NCBI GenBank assembly: GCA_963920525.1
Contig: OY986438.1
Span: 92,603,557-92,667,556 of the forward strand
Direction of reading: 5' to 3'
Origin: Dichetophora obliterata
Lineage: Eukaryota > Arthropoda > Insecta > Diptera > Sciomyzidae
Length of the DNA: 64,000 nt
This document shows, in pieces, positions 23,160-35,998 of this stretch. Numbering within the stretch: the first letter of the stretch is position 1; each line of letters opens with the position of its first letter. The notes below the pieces were generated by a model. It worked only from the letters and a program-made list of their open reading frames with translations. It was not told the origin of the DNA and made no database searches. Made by a program: the position numbers and the translations under genes.

Positions 23160-23655
23160 TTGAGTAGAAGATCATCTTCATTGTTGAAGGCCATAATCAT
23201 CTAAATGGATACGCCAACAAGCAGAAACGTCACATTTAAGGCACGAAGAATACAAGAGCTTCCCATGCACCCACATCGGCTCACTGTTTGGTTTGGGTTT
23301 TCGGCTGGCGTTGTCATTGGGCCATTCTTCTTCGAAAATGCAACTGAAACCACAGCTATTGTGAATGATGCCCGACATTGTAACATGCTGAAAAACTACT
23401 TTTGGCCTGAAATCGCTGATATGAATCTTGACAACATGTGGTTTAAACAGAATGGTGCCACATGCCACACAGCCAACGACACACTGAACTTATCGCAAAC
23501 AACGAAATTCGAAGTTAAGGTCATCTCACACCGAGGTGGCGTCAATTAGCCACCGAAAGCATGCGATTTGACGCCGTTGGACTTCTTTTTTGTAGTTTAC
23601 TAAAATGACAGGTATATGCCAATAAATCCCCTGAAGCAGGAAATCCTTATGCAGG
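23160..23655 (+). pseudogene. Tc1/mariner-superfamily transposase relic
   Basis: Decayed plus-strand coding sequence. HLNGYANKQKRHI and, after a shift, PMHPHRLTVWFGFSAGVVIG, FFENATETTAIVNDARHC, WFKQNGATCHTAND and CDLTPLDFF are in the order of IS630/mariner-type DDE transposases. The first catalytic Asp position (normally SDEAHF) reads IVEGHN, and the second (normally QDGAT) reads QNGAT, so the catalytic acids are lost. A stop (TAG) lies in VN*PP and another frame change follows. The N-terminal DNA-binding region and both terminal repeats are absent or unrecognisable. Confidence 0.72.
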
Positions 23656-26600
23656 AAATACTTATGCCAGAATATCATGGAAAATTTAATGAAAAAGGCT
23701 TGCATGTGCAACCAAGATCGAGGCAAAAATTTAAGCTATATTATACTACATCACTATATTCCATTACTCTTCTGTTATATGCAATAAAACTCACATACAT
23801 TTCAACAAAACAATGTGTTTTATTAAAAATTAAAAATGTCAGTGAACCAAACCTTTTTCCTTATTTCTTTTTCCTTCCTTATTTCCTTCTTCCTCAAAGT
23901 GAAAAAATAAAAACAAATTTTGACAATATTTTAAGATAGAAAAAAATGCATAAAAACGTTATGTTTGAGGATACTGCTTAATTGTACTGGGTATTTTATT
24001 TAAAATTTTTTGTGAATTAATCAAAATAAAAAAAAAGGTTATTCGCCTTGGTTTGTGGGCTTTTTCGTTTCAGATTGCTTAAGTGCTTAAACAATAGCGC
24101 AGTCAGATTAGTCTGAAATCAAAAATCGTACTATACTTACTACCAAAGCATCATTAATTTTGTGCAAACTTATACCTTAACAAAACTAAATACCTTTAAA
24201 TATGACGCAGTGGTGCAAGCCTGAACTGTAAGTGAGATGTTTGGGTGTTTTTGTACTGCTTTGTATAGCTTGAAAAAATATATGATAAAAATATTTTGTA
24301 GTATACTAATTTAGGTTGAAAAAAAGCAGTTAATCGATGAACTAACTATCACTTTTCATTCATTCACTGTTTCGAAAAGTCGTTTATTTAGAAAGGACTT
24401 TGATCGAGCTCCTATTAATCAATTGTGTTGTGCATCGTATTAAATGTTTGAACACAAATGATCGAGAAATATACCTACAAGTTTAATGACGACTACAAAC
24501 GGCTTATGTTCTCAATAAGCTTTACATGTCAGTTCTTTAACTCTCTGAGATTTGCCATTGTCTGCAGATAGGTGGGTAACGACTGAACAGAAATATTAAT
24601 TCAATTAAAAAACTTTCTGTCTGAGTTGGGATTTCAACCCGAGCTACAGCTGTTCTTTAGCTAAGGGGCCACGCACTCTTCGCATTTAAAATTTTGATAA
24701 GTCTTAACTACATACTTATAATTTTCCACTGTCTTAAATCAAAGTATGCAATCCCTCTAATATTTTTGAGTTCTGGTCTCGATCCTCAGAAGATAACCAC
24801 TTCCCTTAGATTCTTCAATATCGATGTTAAAAAATTTAATTGCCAGGATTTTCTAAATGTTTTTATATGTTTCTTGACCATCCATCACTTATTACTGTTT
24901 TGCAGAATTTTATTGTACTTCGATGTTCATATTTATTACGTTTATTTTTTCTACCACGCCACTCTAAATCTTGTCTTTTTTTATAGCTTTTTGCTTTTTA
25001 TTTTATATCAAGCCTGAGGTAAAAGAAACAAAAACAGGGTGAAAACAACAGAAAAAACGAACAATTTCAAAAATATTTCGGGATTTGAAATGCATTCCTA
25101 AGAAATCTTTTCCAAAATAATTTTAAGCTATAGCCATTTCATCATTGCCCACGCGAGAATATAAATGTTACGAATTGAAAGTAGCACCTAATAATATTCA
25201 AAAATTCTTATGTAGTGGAAAAAATAGATGATAAACTAAATAAAGGAAGCCATTCATTTCTTATCACCCTGTTTTGCTTCAATTGACAGAGGGAAAATAA
25301 AATATCTTGACTCTTGTTGATTAAGAAACTAATTGGAGAAATTATCCTTACGTCATACCTTGTGTTTCTGACGTTTTAGTTGTGCTTCCAAAACACACTC
25401 CAAACCACTTTTGCGCTATGCATACGAGTGACACTCAATGTGCTCCGAAGCACTTGGCGAGCGAGCTTGTGTGTGCGTGGTGTCTGATAATGTATCCGAA
25501 AAGTTCGATGTCCTTTGAATGTGTTGGTTTTTGCCTAGTCGATGTTAGTTCGCAAATCTCTGGTAATAAAAGCGTAGAGTAGACGACGACTACGACGACG
25601 ACAATGAAACCAAACAAATCAAGTAAATGAGAAACTTTGCTCTCCTTTTATTTTTTATTTTTTTTTTTTCTAAGGACTACGTGCTCTCGAGCAATAGTCC
25701 TGCTTAAATTTATTTTTAACTTTTTTATTGGCACTCGATGCTACTTTGTTTTAAGTAGGATTCTGAACAAACAATTTGCAAACACTTTTTCATTTAAAAA
25801 TAGATTTTTTAAGAGGGTAAATTTAAATGACGTTTTTTTAGTGAATTCGGTAAGTTTGTTAAATAATTTTAACACAGCGCGCATCTAAATGAGGCGAAGA
25901 ACAAGACGCGACCCATAAAAGGACGACATTTTACAGTTTCTCAAACGCATTTTCACGGACGTTTAAGAAAAGCTTTTAATTTTGTTTTTATTTTGCATAA
26001 CAATATATTTTGGACTATTTTTTTCTTGAGCCACGGTACTCTTAAAAAAACAACCCGAGGATATTATCCTTGTTCAGCATTCATTAATATTGACGTTGTA
26101 CTCAAAATGACCTCGACGTTTTAATTATTCTACTCCTACTCCGCACGCCACTTAGCCTTACTTGCTTATTAGCATTGCAAGGACATTTCTAAATTAGTTT
26201 TTTTCTCATTTTTATTGAATTAATGCACTTTAGAACATTGCAAATTTTGTCAAAGTATTCCTTGAGGTGCGCTTTTCTTCTGTTTCCCGTTCGTTGATGT
26301 ACAACGCTGTACGTGTCCTTGTTCTGACTAAACAGGCAAGTTTTGTTCCAGCATCGAGGTCCTGGGCGAACATGCCAAAGCTATGCTTCCGCTGTAGCTG
26401 AATAAAAAGCTTTCAGCTCCAAAATTTTAACAACTCTGCAATGTTGTGATTCCATTCAGCTACTTTCAGCTCAATCTCAGCGCATGTGCTGGAATGTCTT
26501 ATTGACTTTTATTCTGACGTTTCTGCTGTCTTCGAAGCTTTACTTAGCTATCTCGAGAGCTGCACGTGCAACGCATTCCGACGTTGTTGTTTTGTTTTGG

Positions 26601-27412
26601 CTCAATATGATGTGAAGGAAAAATCGAATAAAGAATGTAAAAATAAAAACAAAAATAAAATAGCCATAGAGCCGAACACAAATTGGATTGACTATTTGAC
26701 AGCTGTCAGTATCTAGGTCCTGCGCACAGGATTCACGTTTTATTTACATTGAAAAGGAAATGAATTGAACTGGCTGGTCGTTGGTATTGTGGTTAATGAG
26801 TGATTCCTTTGAAGAAGTTGATGAAAATATGTATTCTACATGCTGTTGATTTGGATTGTTTGAGTAGACAGAAAATAGAACACTTTCAACTGCGCTAGAT
26901 AAAAGCCAACTGAATTTATTATTTTTTTATATTTTGAATACTCATCATTATTTTTCTTAAATGCCAATGCTGAGTTAAAATCTTTGCAAATTTGATGTAA
27001 TCGAAAATACGTGTATCCGACAGTTAGAATTTCCCAAGTGTATTTTCGATGAGCTTTTATTTTAGTTCCGCTCCTAGAATAGCAACGCACAAGTATTTAT
27101 CGTCTGGAAATATTACTGTTTCTAGAAACATATTTTAGCGACCTGTTCAAGTGCTGTATAAACTTCCAAAAAGGTTTTTTGGATACTTTATTTGGCGTAA
27201 ATATCTTCTTTTTTAACGGCCGTGACATACTGTTTAAGCACGTTAGCCGTAAGTAAAAAGAACACCGGTTGAATCCTATCTCTGATTCTTCAATTGAAAT
27301 TATAATTTCTGTCGGCCTTCTTCTTCTTGAGACCATTTGACGTTCGGAGTCCGCATAAAACGGACTCTTACGTCTCTCCAATCAAAATCCATTGATAGAT
27401 ATCGGCAATTTG
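23656..27412. other. Long unassigned stretch
   Basis: No domain-bearing ORF. Notes: a tRNA-like B-box phrase on minus near 24610-24660 (see rejected list), a GAC microsatellite at about 25577-25600, somewhat GC-richer DNA at 25380-25600 and 26270-26580, and a perfect 7-bp hairpin GAGTCCG/CGGACTC around 27338-27365. Open frames of 60-107 codons here are AT-rich and Phe/Leu/Lys-heavy with no recognisable motif. Confidence 0.45.
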
Positions 27413-27815
27413 GGTGTTCACACGTCTGTCAAATGATTGAATCAATCAAAATTTGTTGTTGCTTTCCTATGTTAAAAAATTAACTCTCTTCGAGAGCGAA
27501 AATGAACTTTAAACTCTTTATCGAATCAGTCAAAATTTTGATTGAGCTACAGACCTGCATTAATCAGTCAAAGGGTTGCATTTTTTACTTGTCTGTTGTT
27601 TAGTAGCAAATTATTTTTAAAAAAGTACTTATTTGAACACAAAAGCAGTTTTTTAAGAGAAAAAAGGAAAAGTAGGCAGAAAAGTAACAAATTTCTGCAT
27701 CGGTACTTCAATCAAAAAACATGTGTGAGCAGAAATAAATCAAAAATTTTAGAGTGAGTAAAAAAGAGTAGAAAATAGCGATATATTTCAATCATTTGAC
27801 GGACGTGTGAACACC
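27413..27815. mobile_element. 403-bp MITE (GGTGTTCACACGTC ends)
   Basis: Inverted termini GGTGTTCACACGTCTGTCAA and, reversed, GGTGTTCACACGTCCGTCAA, continuing for about 30 bp into ATGATTGAA. No intact target duplication. No coding capacity. Confidence 0.7.
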
Positions 27816-27866
27816 TCTAATGTTTGAAAATTTTCTTTTATTTGCAAAATGAGAAATCTTATCTTA

Positions 27867-28961
27867 TCTATATATATTAATATGCAAACATAAAACTTTA
27901 GCCTCTTTTTTAACGACTCTAAGATAACCAATTCTAATGAAACTTAAATCATTACTATATGATTCTAATTCTAACCAATTCTAATGAAACTGCCGGGGTA
28001 TACTATAAATCAATAAGAATTCTGTATATTTCAGAAGGTTCTAGTCGTCATGCACCCAGGGGCTGTTGTAGGTGGCCCATGATTTTTAATTATAAAAACG
28101 TTTATTTGTCAAAATGAAGCAATTTTTGCAGAAAAATGATGTGTGTGCGAAAAAAGAGTAGGGAAAATGAAAATTTAAAAAAAAATTTATATCAAAAAAA
28201 ACTTTTGGAAAATTTTTGAGTACAAAGTAAATATTGTAGAAGTTTTTTGAAAACAATATAAAACATTGCATTGGTGAGGTAACGGTAAATCTTTTCTGAT
28301 TTTTTTAATTCGCTAAATTGAACTTTCAGACAAAGAAAATTTTTTGAAAATCGATTTGAAAAAGCGGTGATGTTTGCTTGCTAAGTAAAAACATGAAACT
28401 TCAATCGCTTTTTTTCTCATTCTGAGGCTTAAGAAAATGCGTAATATTGGGAAAATCTATAGTTTTCGAGATATCGCAATAATTTTGATGCCATAAAAGC
28501 GGGTTTTTAACATAGCTGCTATTAGTACAAAATATTTCCGAAAAACTTTTTATTTACCGTTATTTTTTATTAATCAACGACTAGTTTTCGAGATATCGCA
28601 AAAGTTTGATATCATAATAACGGATTTTTTAAATTTAAGAAGAATATATTTATGTTCAGAATCCGTGTTAAAAAAATTACATTTTTAACTACACATTTTT
28701 AAAACTTTTTAAAACCCTGTTATGCAGTTTTTTTTAAAGTAACAAAGCAAAAAAAAAAACTGGAAAATTTATATCATCATAACAGTTACTGTTTATATAA
28801 GGTATTTAAATAATATAAAGTAATTGTTTAATACTTATACCATTTTTTCATAATTTAACAGAAAAAACACAATAATTGGTATATGTTGCATTTGATTTAA
28901 TACAACAAAATACTTTAATATAAACATTTCAAATTTTTACATAGTATTTCATATTAACTAG
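27867..28961 (+). mobile_element. Helitron-like element, copy A
   Basis: It starts TCTATATATATTAATATG after an A and ends CTAG before a T (A|TC...CTAG|T). The body (GTGAGGTAACGGTAA, TTTTCGAGATATCGCAA, GCATTTGATTTAATACAA) is shared with copies at 34985-36661 and, inverted, 51678-52236. The 3' hairpin seen in the last copy is missing here, so the 3' limit is less certain. No Rep/helicase gene. Confidence 0.5.
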
Positions 28962-29377
28962 TAAATAGTTAAAAAGTGTTGAAAACGTGCATGAATACTT
29001 ATTTCTTAGTTATGGAAAGAAAGTTGTTAGCATTTTTCATAAGGCACAAACTGTAAATAAATTTTTGTTTTCAATTGAAAATTGGTTATTGTTCTTTTTA
29101 ATATTCAAAAATCGCAAAAATTGATTATTGATTATAATTCTAAGGGCGCGCACAAATCATGAACATCAAATAGACTCATCTATTTACATACAGTAGGTGA
29201 AAAAATGAAGTTGTCAAAGTAAACATTGCTTTTGCTAATCACAAATTTTTTTGTTTGTTTTTGGTTTTTTTTTTTATATTTAACCTTTGTTATCATTACC
29301 AAGAGTTCCGCTCTTTTGCGGAAAAAGGATCTGATGTAAAAAAGGCATATTTTTGTGGTTTTTTTTCAGAGTACTTA

Positions 29378-29930
29378 TCTATACTATCAATACAATTATA
29401 TAAAAGGAGACTCACGAAATTTAATCAAGAATAAGCTCGGTAGCCGCTGAACCAATTTTGATAATTCTTTCTTTATTCGATTCCTACGATAATTTAAATT
29501 TTCATAGCTTACCAAGGTTTTCAAAAAATTTATTCTTTCATTATTACAAATTTATGCATTTTATTTGATCCTTACATTCAAAAAGCAGCACAATAAAGCA
29601 GCAAAGAAGTGTTTCCTCTCTTTGTCGCGGAAGATTCTCTCAATACAACACGACAGCCGTGTTGTGTAGTCGCTTTCAATTTTCTTTTACCTATATCACA
29701 CGAGGTTTGTTTGTACTACAATCAAAATATTTTGTTGTTGCTTTGGCCCATATTACACGATGTTTGTTTTTACGACGAATGGTAGAATTACGTGCGAATA
29801 ATTGAAAGCAAAAGCAACAGTGGTATTCAATGAACGCCGTTTTTGGCGTTTCGATGTAAACAGCGTATGTTCGGTAAGTATAAAGCAACGTAATTTATAA
29901 TACAAAAATTGTATGGGATTGAACATACCG
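29378..29930 (+). repeat. Repeat with Helitron-type 5' end, copy 1
   Basis: Begins A|TCTATACTATC and TATATAAAAGGAGACTCACG. An inverted copy lies at 37530-38049 with clear similarity throughout. Contains an inner hairpin AACACGACAGCCGTGTT near 29647. No CTRR-type 3' end was found, so this may be a 5' fragment. Confidence 0.5.
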
Positions 29931-31227
29931 AAAGCTTATATTCAATATCACCTATCTACAAATCGAACTTTTTTCAGGAGAGCAAAAACCTTTTAAATCC
30001 ATCAGTGTACAAATATTCACCAACTCAAGTACCAGAATATTGTATTAAAAAGACGACAAGATTTTTTTTTTATGAAATCAGTATAAAGGTCTTATTATTC
30101 AATAGAAAAAGTAAGTTCTTCGTGAATTCATTGTCGATTTTTTTCAGATTATAAGAAAAGTTTGTTGGTGCTTAGAATGTATTAACAAAAACAAGAAAAA
30201 ATATCAAAATAGCAGTAAAGAATAATATTGGTCTATTAATTTAATCGCTTACATTTTTTCAATATAATCATAAAAGTATTAATATTCTAATAAATTACAG
30301 ACTTCATTTCTTGCATATGGTTCCACTTTTTTTGCTTATAGGCATAGAAGCAATTTATCATTTGCAAAAAATTCTCTCCTTATATTATATTTTGTAAAAT
30401 ATAAAACTTATGGCCCTATTTCATCACCTCACTTCACTCAAAGAAATATTTTTGGTAAAATTGATACATAACTTTTGTTAATCCTTAACAAAACCACATT
30501 GTCCAATCAATTCAATTTTATCAAAAATGCATTATTTTTTCGTCAATTCAAAAGAAACTTTATCCATTTGATTAAAAACGGCAACAAATTCAATGCGTTG
30601 TTTTGAAGAAATTATTTTACTAGCTTGAAATATAAGTTTGTTAACTAGATTTAAGCTTATTCACGCTGACAGACTCGTCAATCAATCGGAATAAAATTTC
30701 ATCATTTTAATAAATAATTTTAATAAAGTACTTTGTTGGCTTGATAAATAGATTTGTTATACTGAAGATATAATTAATGTTATTGATAATCGATCGAGTC
30801 AAATGGACAAAATTTCCACTTCATAATGATACAATGGATTATCAATTTCAAAAACCTTTAATCATGACAACAGAAAGAAATGCTTGGTATTATGGTGGCG
30901 TCATTTGCCTTTTTAGATCAAGTACAAAATAAAGTAAAGGAGATAAAATTCGGGAAAGCTTAAAAGTCCAGTGCAATTTTTTAAGTGTGTGGAAGCTAAT
31001 TACCCTGAATAGTAAATAAGTAAATATGATCTTGTGAAATAAATTTTTCTTGTTTTCAAGTGCACCAATTTTGCCACAATGCAACTTCGACATATGAGGA
31101 ACTTCTACATTTTTGGCTGAGTTTCTTAATGCATTTATCATTAGCGGTGACTACAAATTGAGTTCTTTTCCAACGAATTCGGCAAGAGTTTTGGTTATTT
31201 ATTTATTTGCATTATTTCCATTATTTG
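29931..31227. other. Unassigned AT-rich DNA
   Basis: No coding or structural signal I can support. Confidence 0.45.
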
Positions 31228-31350
31228 TTGATATTATCCGTGCTATTCGTTATTCGTGCTATTCACACTATAACAATTCACAATGTGAACAATACTGTGA
31301 TTTATAATAATGTAAACAGCGCTAATAACGAATAGCATGGATAATATCAA
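31228..31350. repeat. 123-bp hairpin/MITE-like inverted repeat
   Basis: 27-nt arms TTGATATTATCCGTGCTATT... and its reverse complement (one mismatch) at 31324-31350 enclose about 70 bp. No target duplication visible. Confidence 0.6.
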
Positions 31351-31541
31351 CCTTTGTGAATTCCATAATTATATTTTAAAGAAATGTGCATATTATGTAT
31401 AAAATGTAATATGTTTATTATATACAAAATGTAATAAAATCTTCTTATAAGAACAAAAAAACATTTTAGTATTATTTTTAAGCACATAGCTTACCTGAAA
31501 AAGCTGCATACGTTTGCTCCAGTTTAAATGACTGAAAAAGC

Positions 31542-31688
31542 TCATAAAATATCTAGTTCATTAAGCTGTCCCTCTTCAGGCTCTTCTGAAGATTCTTTTT
31601 CAGTTTGGTGATCCATGACCAGCTCTTGAGTAACCAATTCTAGAATTTCCTCAGAAAACACACTTTCTTCTTGATAGCTACTTGCCAT
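31542..31688 (-). CDS. Small acidic ORF (48 aa), unrecognised
   Basis: Starts MASSYQEESVFSEEILELV, is rich in Glu (EKESSEEPEEG) and ends LNELDIL before TGA. The composition is unlike the surrounding AT-noise frames. About 45 nt further downstream on minus is CAG|GTAAGC, a strong splice-donor match, but stops separate it from the frame. It could be a first exon of an element protein or chance. No domain recognised and no neighbouring gene supports it. Confidence 0.25.
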   Translation of the reverse strand: MASSYQEESVFSEEILELVTQELVMDHQTEKESSEEPEEGQLNELDIL

Positions 31689-31929
31689 TTTAACAACGTT
31701 TCATTAAATTTTTCACTTTTTCTTTTGTTTTCCACTACTTTTGGTGTTTTGTTTAAGTTGTTGTAAATTTTCTCTTTGTTTTTCACTAATTTTTAACAAA
31801 TTTGTAACTAATTTTCACTTATTTTTTAATAATTTTCTTTAATTTTTAACTTATTATTACTAAGCTGTTGTCTCTTGAGCGACCAATGAAAAACTCTGAG
31901 CGTACAAGCTTGCTCATGCTGAGCTTGCG
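31689..31929. other. AT-rich flank of the satellite-like array
   Basis: Repeated TTTTTCACTAATTTTTAAC-like phrases, then a GC-richer block with AAGCTTGCTCATGCTGAGCTT just before the array. Nothing coding. Confidence 0.4.
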
Positions 31930-33330
31930 GTGAAATTGGTATATTCATATAAAATTATGTGAAAAAACGTAAAGTCGATATTAATGCAAATCATTTTGAT
32001 AATATTCATATCAATTTGATATGGAAAAACGTAAAATGGATATAAATGATTATTATTTTGATAATATTCATATCAATTTGATATGGAAAAACGTAAAATG
32101 AATATTAATGATTATCATTTTAATAATATTCATATCAATTTGATATTCAAAAACGTGAAATAATATAATTGCATATAATATTGATAATATTCATATCAAT
32201 TTAATATGAAAAAATGTAAAATGGATATTAAGGTATATAATATTGATAATATTCATATCAATTTGATATGGAAAAACGTAAAATGAATAGTAATGATTAT
32301 TATTTTGATAATATTCATATCAACTTGATATGGAAAAACTTTAAATGAATATTATTGCATATCATTTGGATAATATTAAGATCAATTTGATATGGTTTTT
32401 CCATGGATTAATGGATTAACAGTAAAATGGATTAATATCCTAATAATTCGTATAATTTTGATAATATTTATATCAATTTTATATGGAAAAAGGTAAAATG
32501 AATATTAAAACATTTCAATTTGATAATAGTCATATTAATTTAATGTGGAAAAACGTAAAATGGGTATTACAATATACATAATTTTGATGATACTCATATC
32601 AATGTGATATGAAAAAACGTTAAAACTGATAATAATGCATATAATTTTATCAAACAATTCATATTCATATCAATTTATATGAATAAACACTAAATTTTAA
32701 TGCATATCATTTATATATTAATGCATATCATTTTGATAAAATTCAAATAAATTTAATATAAATGCACATCATTTTGATAATATTCATATCAATTAGGTAT
32801 GGGAAAACGTAAAATGGATATTAATGCATAGCGTTTTGATAATATTCATATCTATTTAATGAGAAAAACATAAAATACATATCATTAAAAAAAAACATTA
32901 ATACAGATCATTTTCATAATAGTTATATCCATTTGATGTGAAAAACGTAAAATTGATAAAAATTAATTTTATTTTTTAAATTTTTTATTTCATTTATCGA
33001 AATCAAATAAACGTAAAATGGACATGAATACATATTATTTTAAACATATTAATATCAATTTGATAATACTCATATCATTTATCACTCAATAGTTATATCA
33101 TTTCGATTATATTCATATCAATTTAATAATATTTTTATCATTTGCTTTCAAAATGATAAGCAATTATATTAATCTAAAATGTTCATGTAAATGTAATATG
33201 AAAAATATGAAAACAACATGAAATCATATTAAATAAACATAAATTTTTTTGATATTTTAGCCTTTCATTTTAACGTTATGAATTGATATTACAACGTAAT
33301 ACAGTATTGTATCAAATTATAATTTTTAAT
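31930..33330. repeat. 62-bp AT-rich tandem repeat array
   Basis: The unit is about 62 bp (ACGTAAA at 31967, 32029 and 32091 gives a period of exactly 62), containing TTTTGATAATATTCATATCA and ATTTGATATGGAAAAACGTA. Roughly twenty units run head to tail. The first six or seven are well conserved; later ones decay with insertions and truncations. Each unit carries the dyad ATATCAATTTGATAT. No transposon ends could be fixed around it. Confidence 0.85.
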
Positions 33331-34724
33331 GTCAATTTGACGTAAAAACTGTCAATTTAACATGAAGAACTGTTATAATAACGTTTTTCTCATCAAGTTG
33401 ATAGTTTTTTGCACTACGTTGAAATTGATAGGTGTTTATCACTTTTTTTACATGGCACAATTTTTTCGGTGTAGAAATGCATAGAGAATAAATTAAGGCA
33501 TCCCAAAATAAGGCACCATTTCTGATGAATCTTTTCAATTTCAGTTACTAAATTTTTGTAAATGCCTTTTTATGTTGAACAGCTCTAGTGACTGAATAAT
33601 AATTTATTCATTGAAATAATTTCAACAGCTTCATTTACTATACTCCATATACTATAGCTTCATTTACTCTGTATGTTGGAATTTGGAAAAAATAATGTCG
33701 TGCAGCCTTCAAGTCACAAATCTCTACTTGAGTCCAAAATGAAACTTTTTCGTTCTATTTAGTAAATATTAGTTTGACGAAGAGAAACCAAAAATAAAAC
33801 AATACATTAAGGACCACTTTTAAAAAAAACCAACTTATTTTTCTAGAAGTAAAAAAACGGTTAAAAACAGCATTTTAAAAAACATCTATTCCAATTTGCA
33901 AAGAGCTGAACTACATTGTACGTCGCGTGAACAGTAACTTTCCAAGAAAAACGCATTTAAAGATTGCGCTTAAAGTAGGTTTCTAGATCCTCAAGTGGAA
34001 AAAATTTAAATTTTTAACGATTTATTTTCAAGCCATTTTATTATACATCGTAGTCGGGTTTATTTTAACATAATTTAGTTAGAAGTCAATATAAAGAAAC
34101 TATTTTTGTAATATTGGTTTTGTATGCTAGAAGGTGCCAAAGTCGATTTCTTAAAAAAATAGAATACATGGTTACATGTTACATACATGGTTACTACATG
34201 TAACCAAAACAAAACTAACCAAAACAATAACCAAAACAAAACTAAACTAATTAAAAATTGGTCCAGTCGATTAACTCATAGATTAACCGTCGACCATATT
34301 TTGAAGGACTCGAATTTATCCTCCTCTGTTATCAAAATACAAAGACAAAATTATAAACACCATTTTTTTCGATTGTCAAAGGACTATTTAATGTTTTAAA
34401 TAAGAACTAAAAAAATCGAACGCGGCATAGTAACACAAGCTAATTTAAAATGTTCATGAAAGCGCATGTCTTTTAGAAATATTTTTATTAGACTACATAT
34501 AAAGCATGCGTCGTTAGTTGACGAAGTGAATTAAAGCATATCTTAATTCGAAACACTGAAAACCCCCATTATTTGGAAATCACTTTGTTTTTATTCTGCA
34601 CTCATATATTTTAATAACAAAATATTTTTTTGACATTGTGTTGCCTTCAACATCAACAAATTTCCATTTCATAAGTTATAAGTCATTTCTTCGTCATTTT
34701 CCATCATATATCAAAAAATTTTCT
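33331..34724. other. Unassigned AT-rich DNA
   Basis: ACATGGTTAC repeats near 34165-34200 and AACCAAAACAAAACT repeats at 34200-34250. No gene or element termini. Confidence 0.4.
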
Positions 34725-34922
34725 GGGATGTTTTATAACTTGAGTATTTATAACTTGACTTAACTTCAACATATAAAATTTCAACTTGAACTGAATGAAA
34801 TGAAATTTTAACTTGAGAAATTAAAATATTTAACTTCGCAAGTTGTACGAAAAGTCAAGTTAACAAAAGTTATTGAAACTGCTCAAGTTAGCTCGATTTA
34901 TAAAAAGTGACTAAAACGGCCC
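34725..34922. mobile_element. Probable GGGCC-type MITE
   Basis: Left GGGATGTTTTATAACTTGAG and right (reversed) GGGCCGTTTTAGTCACTTTT continue as diverged inverted arms rich in AACTTGACTTAACTT. TTA follows the right end; the left site is lost. Confidence 0.4.
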
Positions 34923-35206
34923 TTAAAAATGTTTTCACAGACATTAGATTTTAAGCAAATTAGTTTTCATCAAAACAATCAGAGAGGGAGGGTAGATAGC
35001 CCATGATTTTTGATGATAGAAACTGTTTATGTGTCATATGATATATGATATGTACTATGAAAGAGTGGGGAAAATGGATAAAAAAAAAATTACAACAAAA
35101 ACAACTTTTTAACACAAATTGGATATTTTGGAGGTTATTGCAAACAACAAAAAATATTGCATTGGTGAGGTAACGGTAAGCCTTTTCTCATTTTCCCAAT
35201 TCACTT

Positions 35207-35998
35207 CACTGTAAAAACTAAGTGTTATTTTAAACACTGCCTTAAAATCATCAATAGCCTTAAATTCATCGTCGTCTTTATATTAAGTTTATGCAGCCTT
35301 AATTTCAAACAGTAGGATTTGAAATTCAAATCTGTAAAGCGTGCCTGTTGAAAATCGGGCAGTTTTGCTCTTATTTTCAGCAGGGCTCACATTATTTTGA
35401 CGTATATGGTTACATTGTTGATTTTAAATTCAGTGAAACAATTTTTGCTGCTTCTGAAGAAAAGGTGATTTCAAAACTTGAGCATATAAATTCGAAATAA
35501 AAAATAAAATCGTTTACTTTTAATTAGAAAAATTTTAAATTTTTTTAAATTAAGTTTTTATAAAAGACTGTTTATGAACAAATTTCAATAAATAATTTTT
35601 CTTTAGGAACCTGGGGCCCTATTCTGTAACTGTGAGTTTTAAAGTGTACACGAGCTGTCACAAAAACTCACTGCTTTTAAGTCGGTGAGTTCAGTCAGAA
35701 AAAGTGTACACTTTAAAACTCACAGTTAGAGAATAGGGCCCCTGCTCAAGGTGTGTACTTTCAGCATGCAGGAACTTAATTTCAGATAGGTTGTGCTGCT
35801 TTTTCACTAATAATAAGAGCTGGTACTCAGCCAAGCTACTGCTGCTTTTACTATTTAACTGCCTTAAAATAAGACAGTGTTGGGTGCTGGTTTGCAGCAA
35901 ATAAAGGCGAGTGTAATTTCAGCGAAAGCTGTCTTAAAGTTGTTGCAGCTTGCTTTAAGACAGTTTTTCACCTAATAATAAGATTTACTTTTTACAGT
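35207..35998. mobile_element. 792-bp CACTG-type (CMC-like) non-autonomous element
   Basis: Ends CACTGTAAAAACTAAGTG and, reversed, CACTGTAAAAAGTAAATC. TT flanks both sides. Comparison with the empty site in Helitron copy A confirms that the sequence is inserted. CACTG ends and a 2-bp target suggest the CACTA/CMC group; this is inference. Confidence 0.6.
35614..35741. mobile_element. 128-bp MITE, 3-bp TSD CTG
   Basis: Arms of about 38 bp begin GGGCCCTATTCTGTAACTGT and, reversed, GGGCCCTATTCTCTAACTGT (one difference). CTG lies at 35611-35613 and 35742-35744. Nested inside the CACTG element, inside Helitron copy B. A 3-bp target suggests a PIF/Harbinger-like family. Confidence 0.8.

Noticed and set aside
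24604..24682. tRNA-like phrase on minus (CGGGTTGAAATCCC after a possible A-box region)
   Set aside because: The B-box deviates from consensus (G for C), stems of a cloverleaf cannot be paired, and no second copy was seen. It may be a SINE fragment but is not callable.
24694..25017. 107-codon plus-strand frame
   Set aside because: Hydrophobic low-complexity composition, no motif, no supporting signals.
25382..25617. Open frames on both strands near a GAC microsatellite
   Set aside because: No domain and mutually overlapping; composition effect of the GC-richer patch.
27338..27365. Perfect hairpin GAGTCCG/CGGACTC as terminator or RNA gene
   Set aside because: Isolated 7-bp stem with no U-run or other RNA-gene signals; expected by chance in a window of this size.
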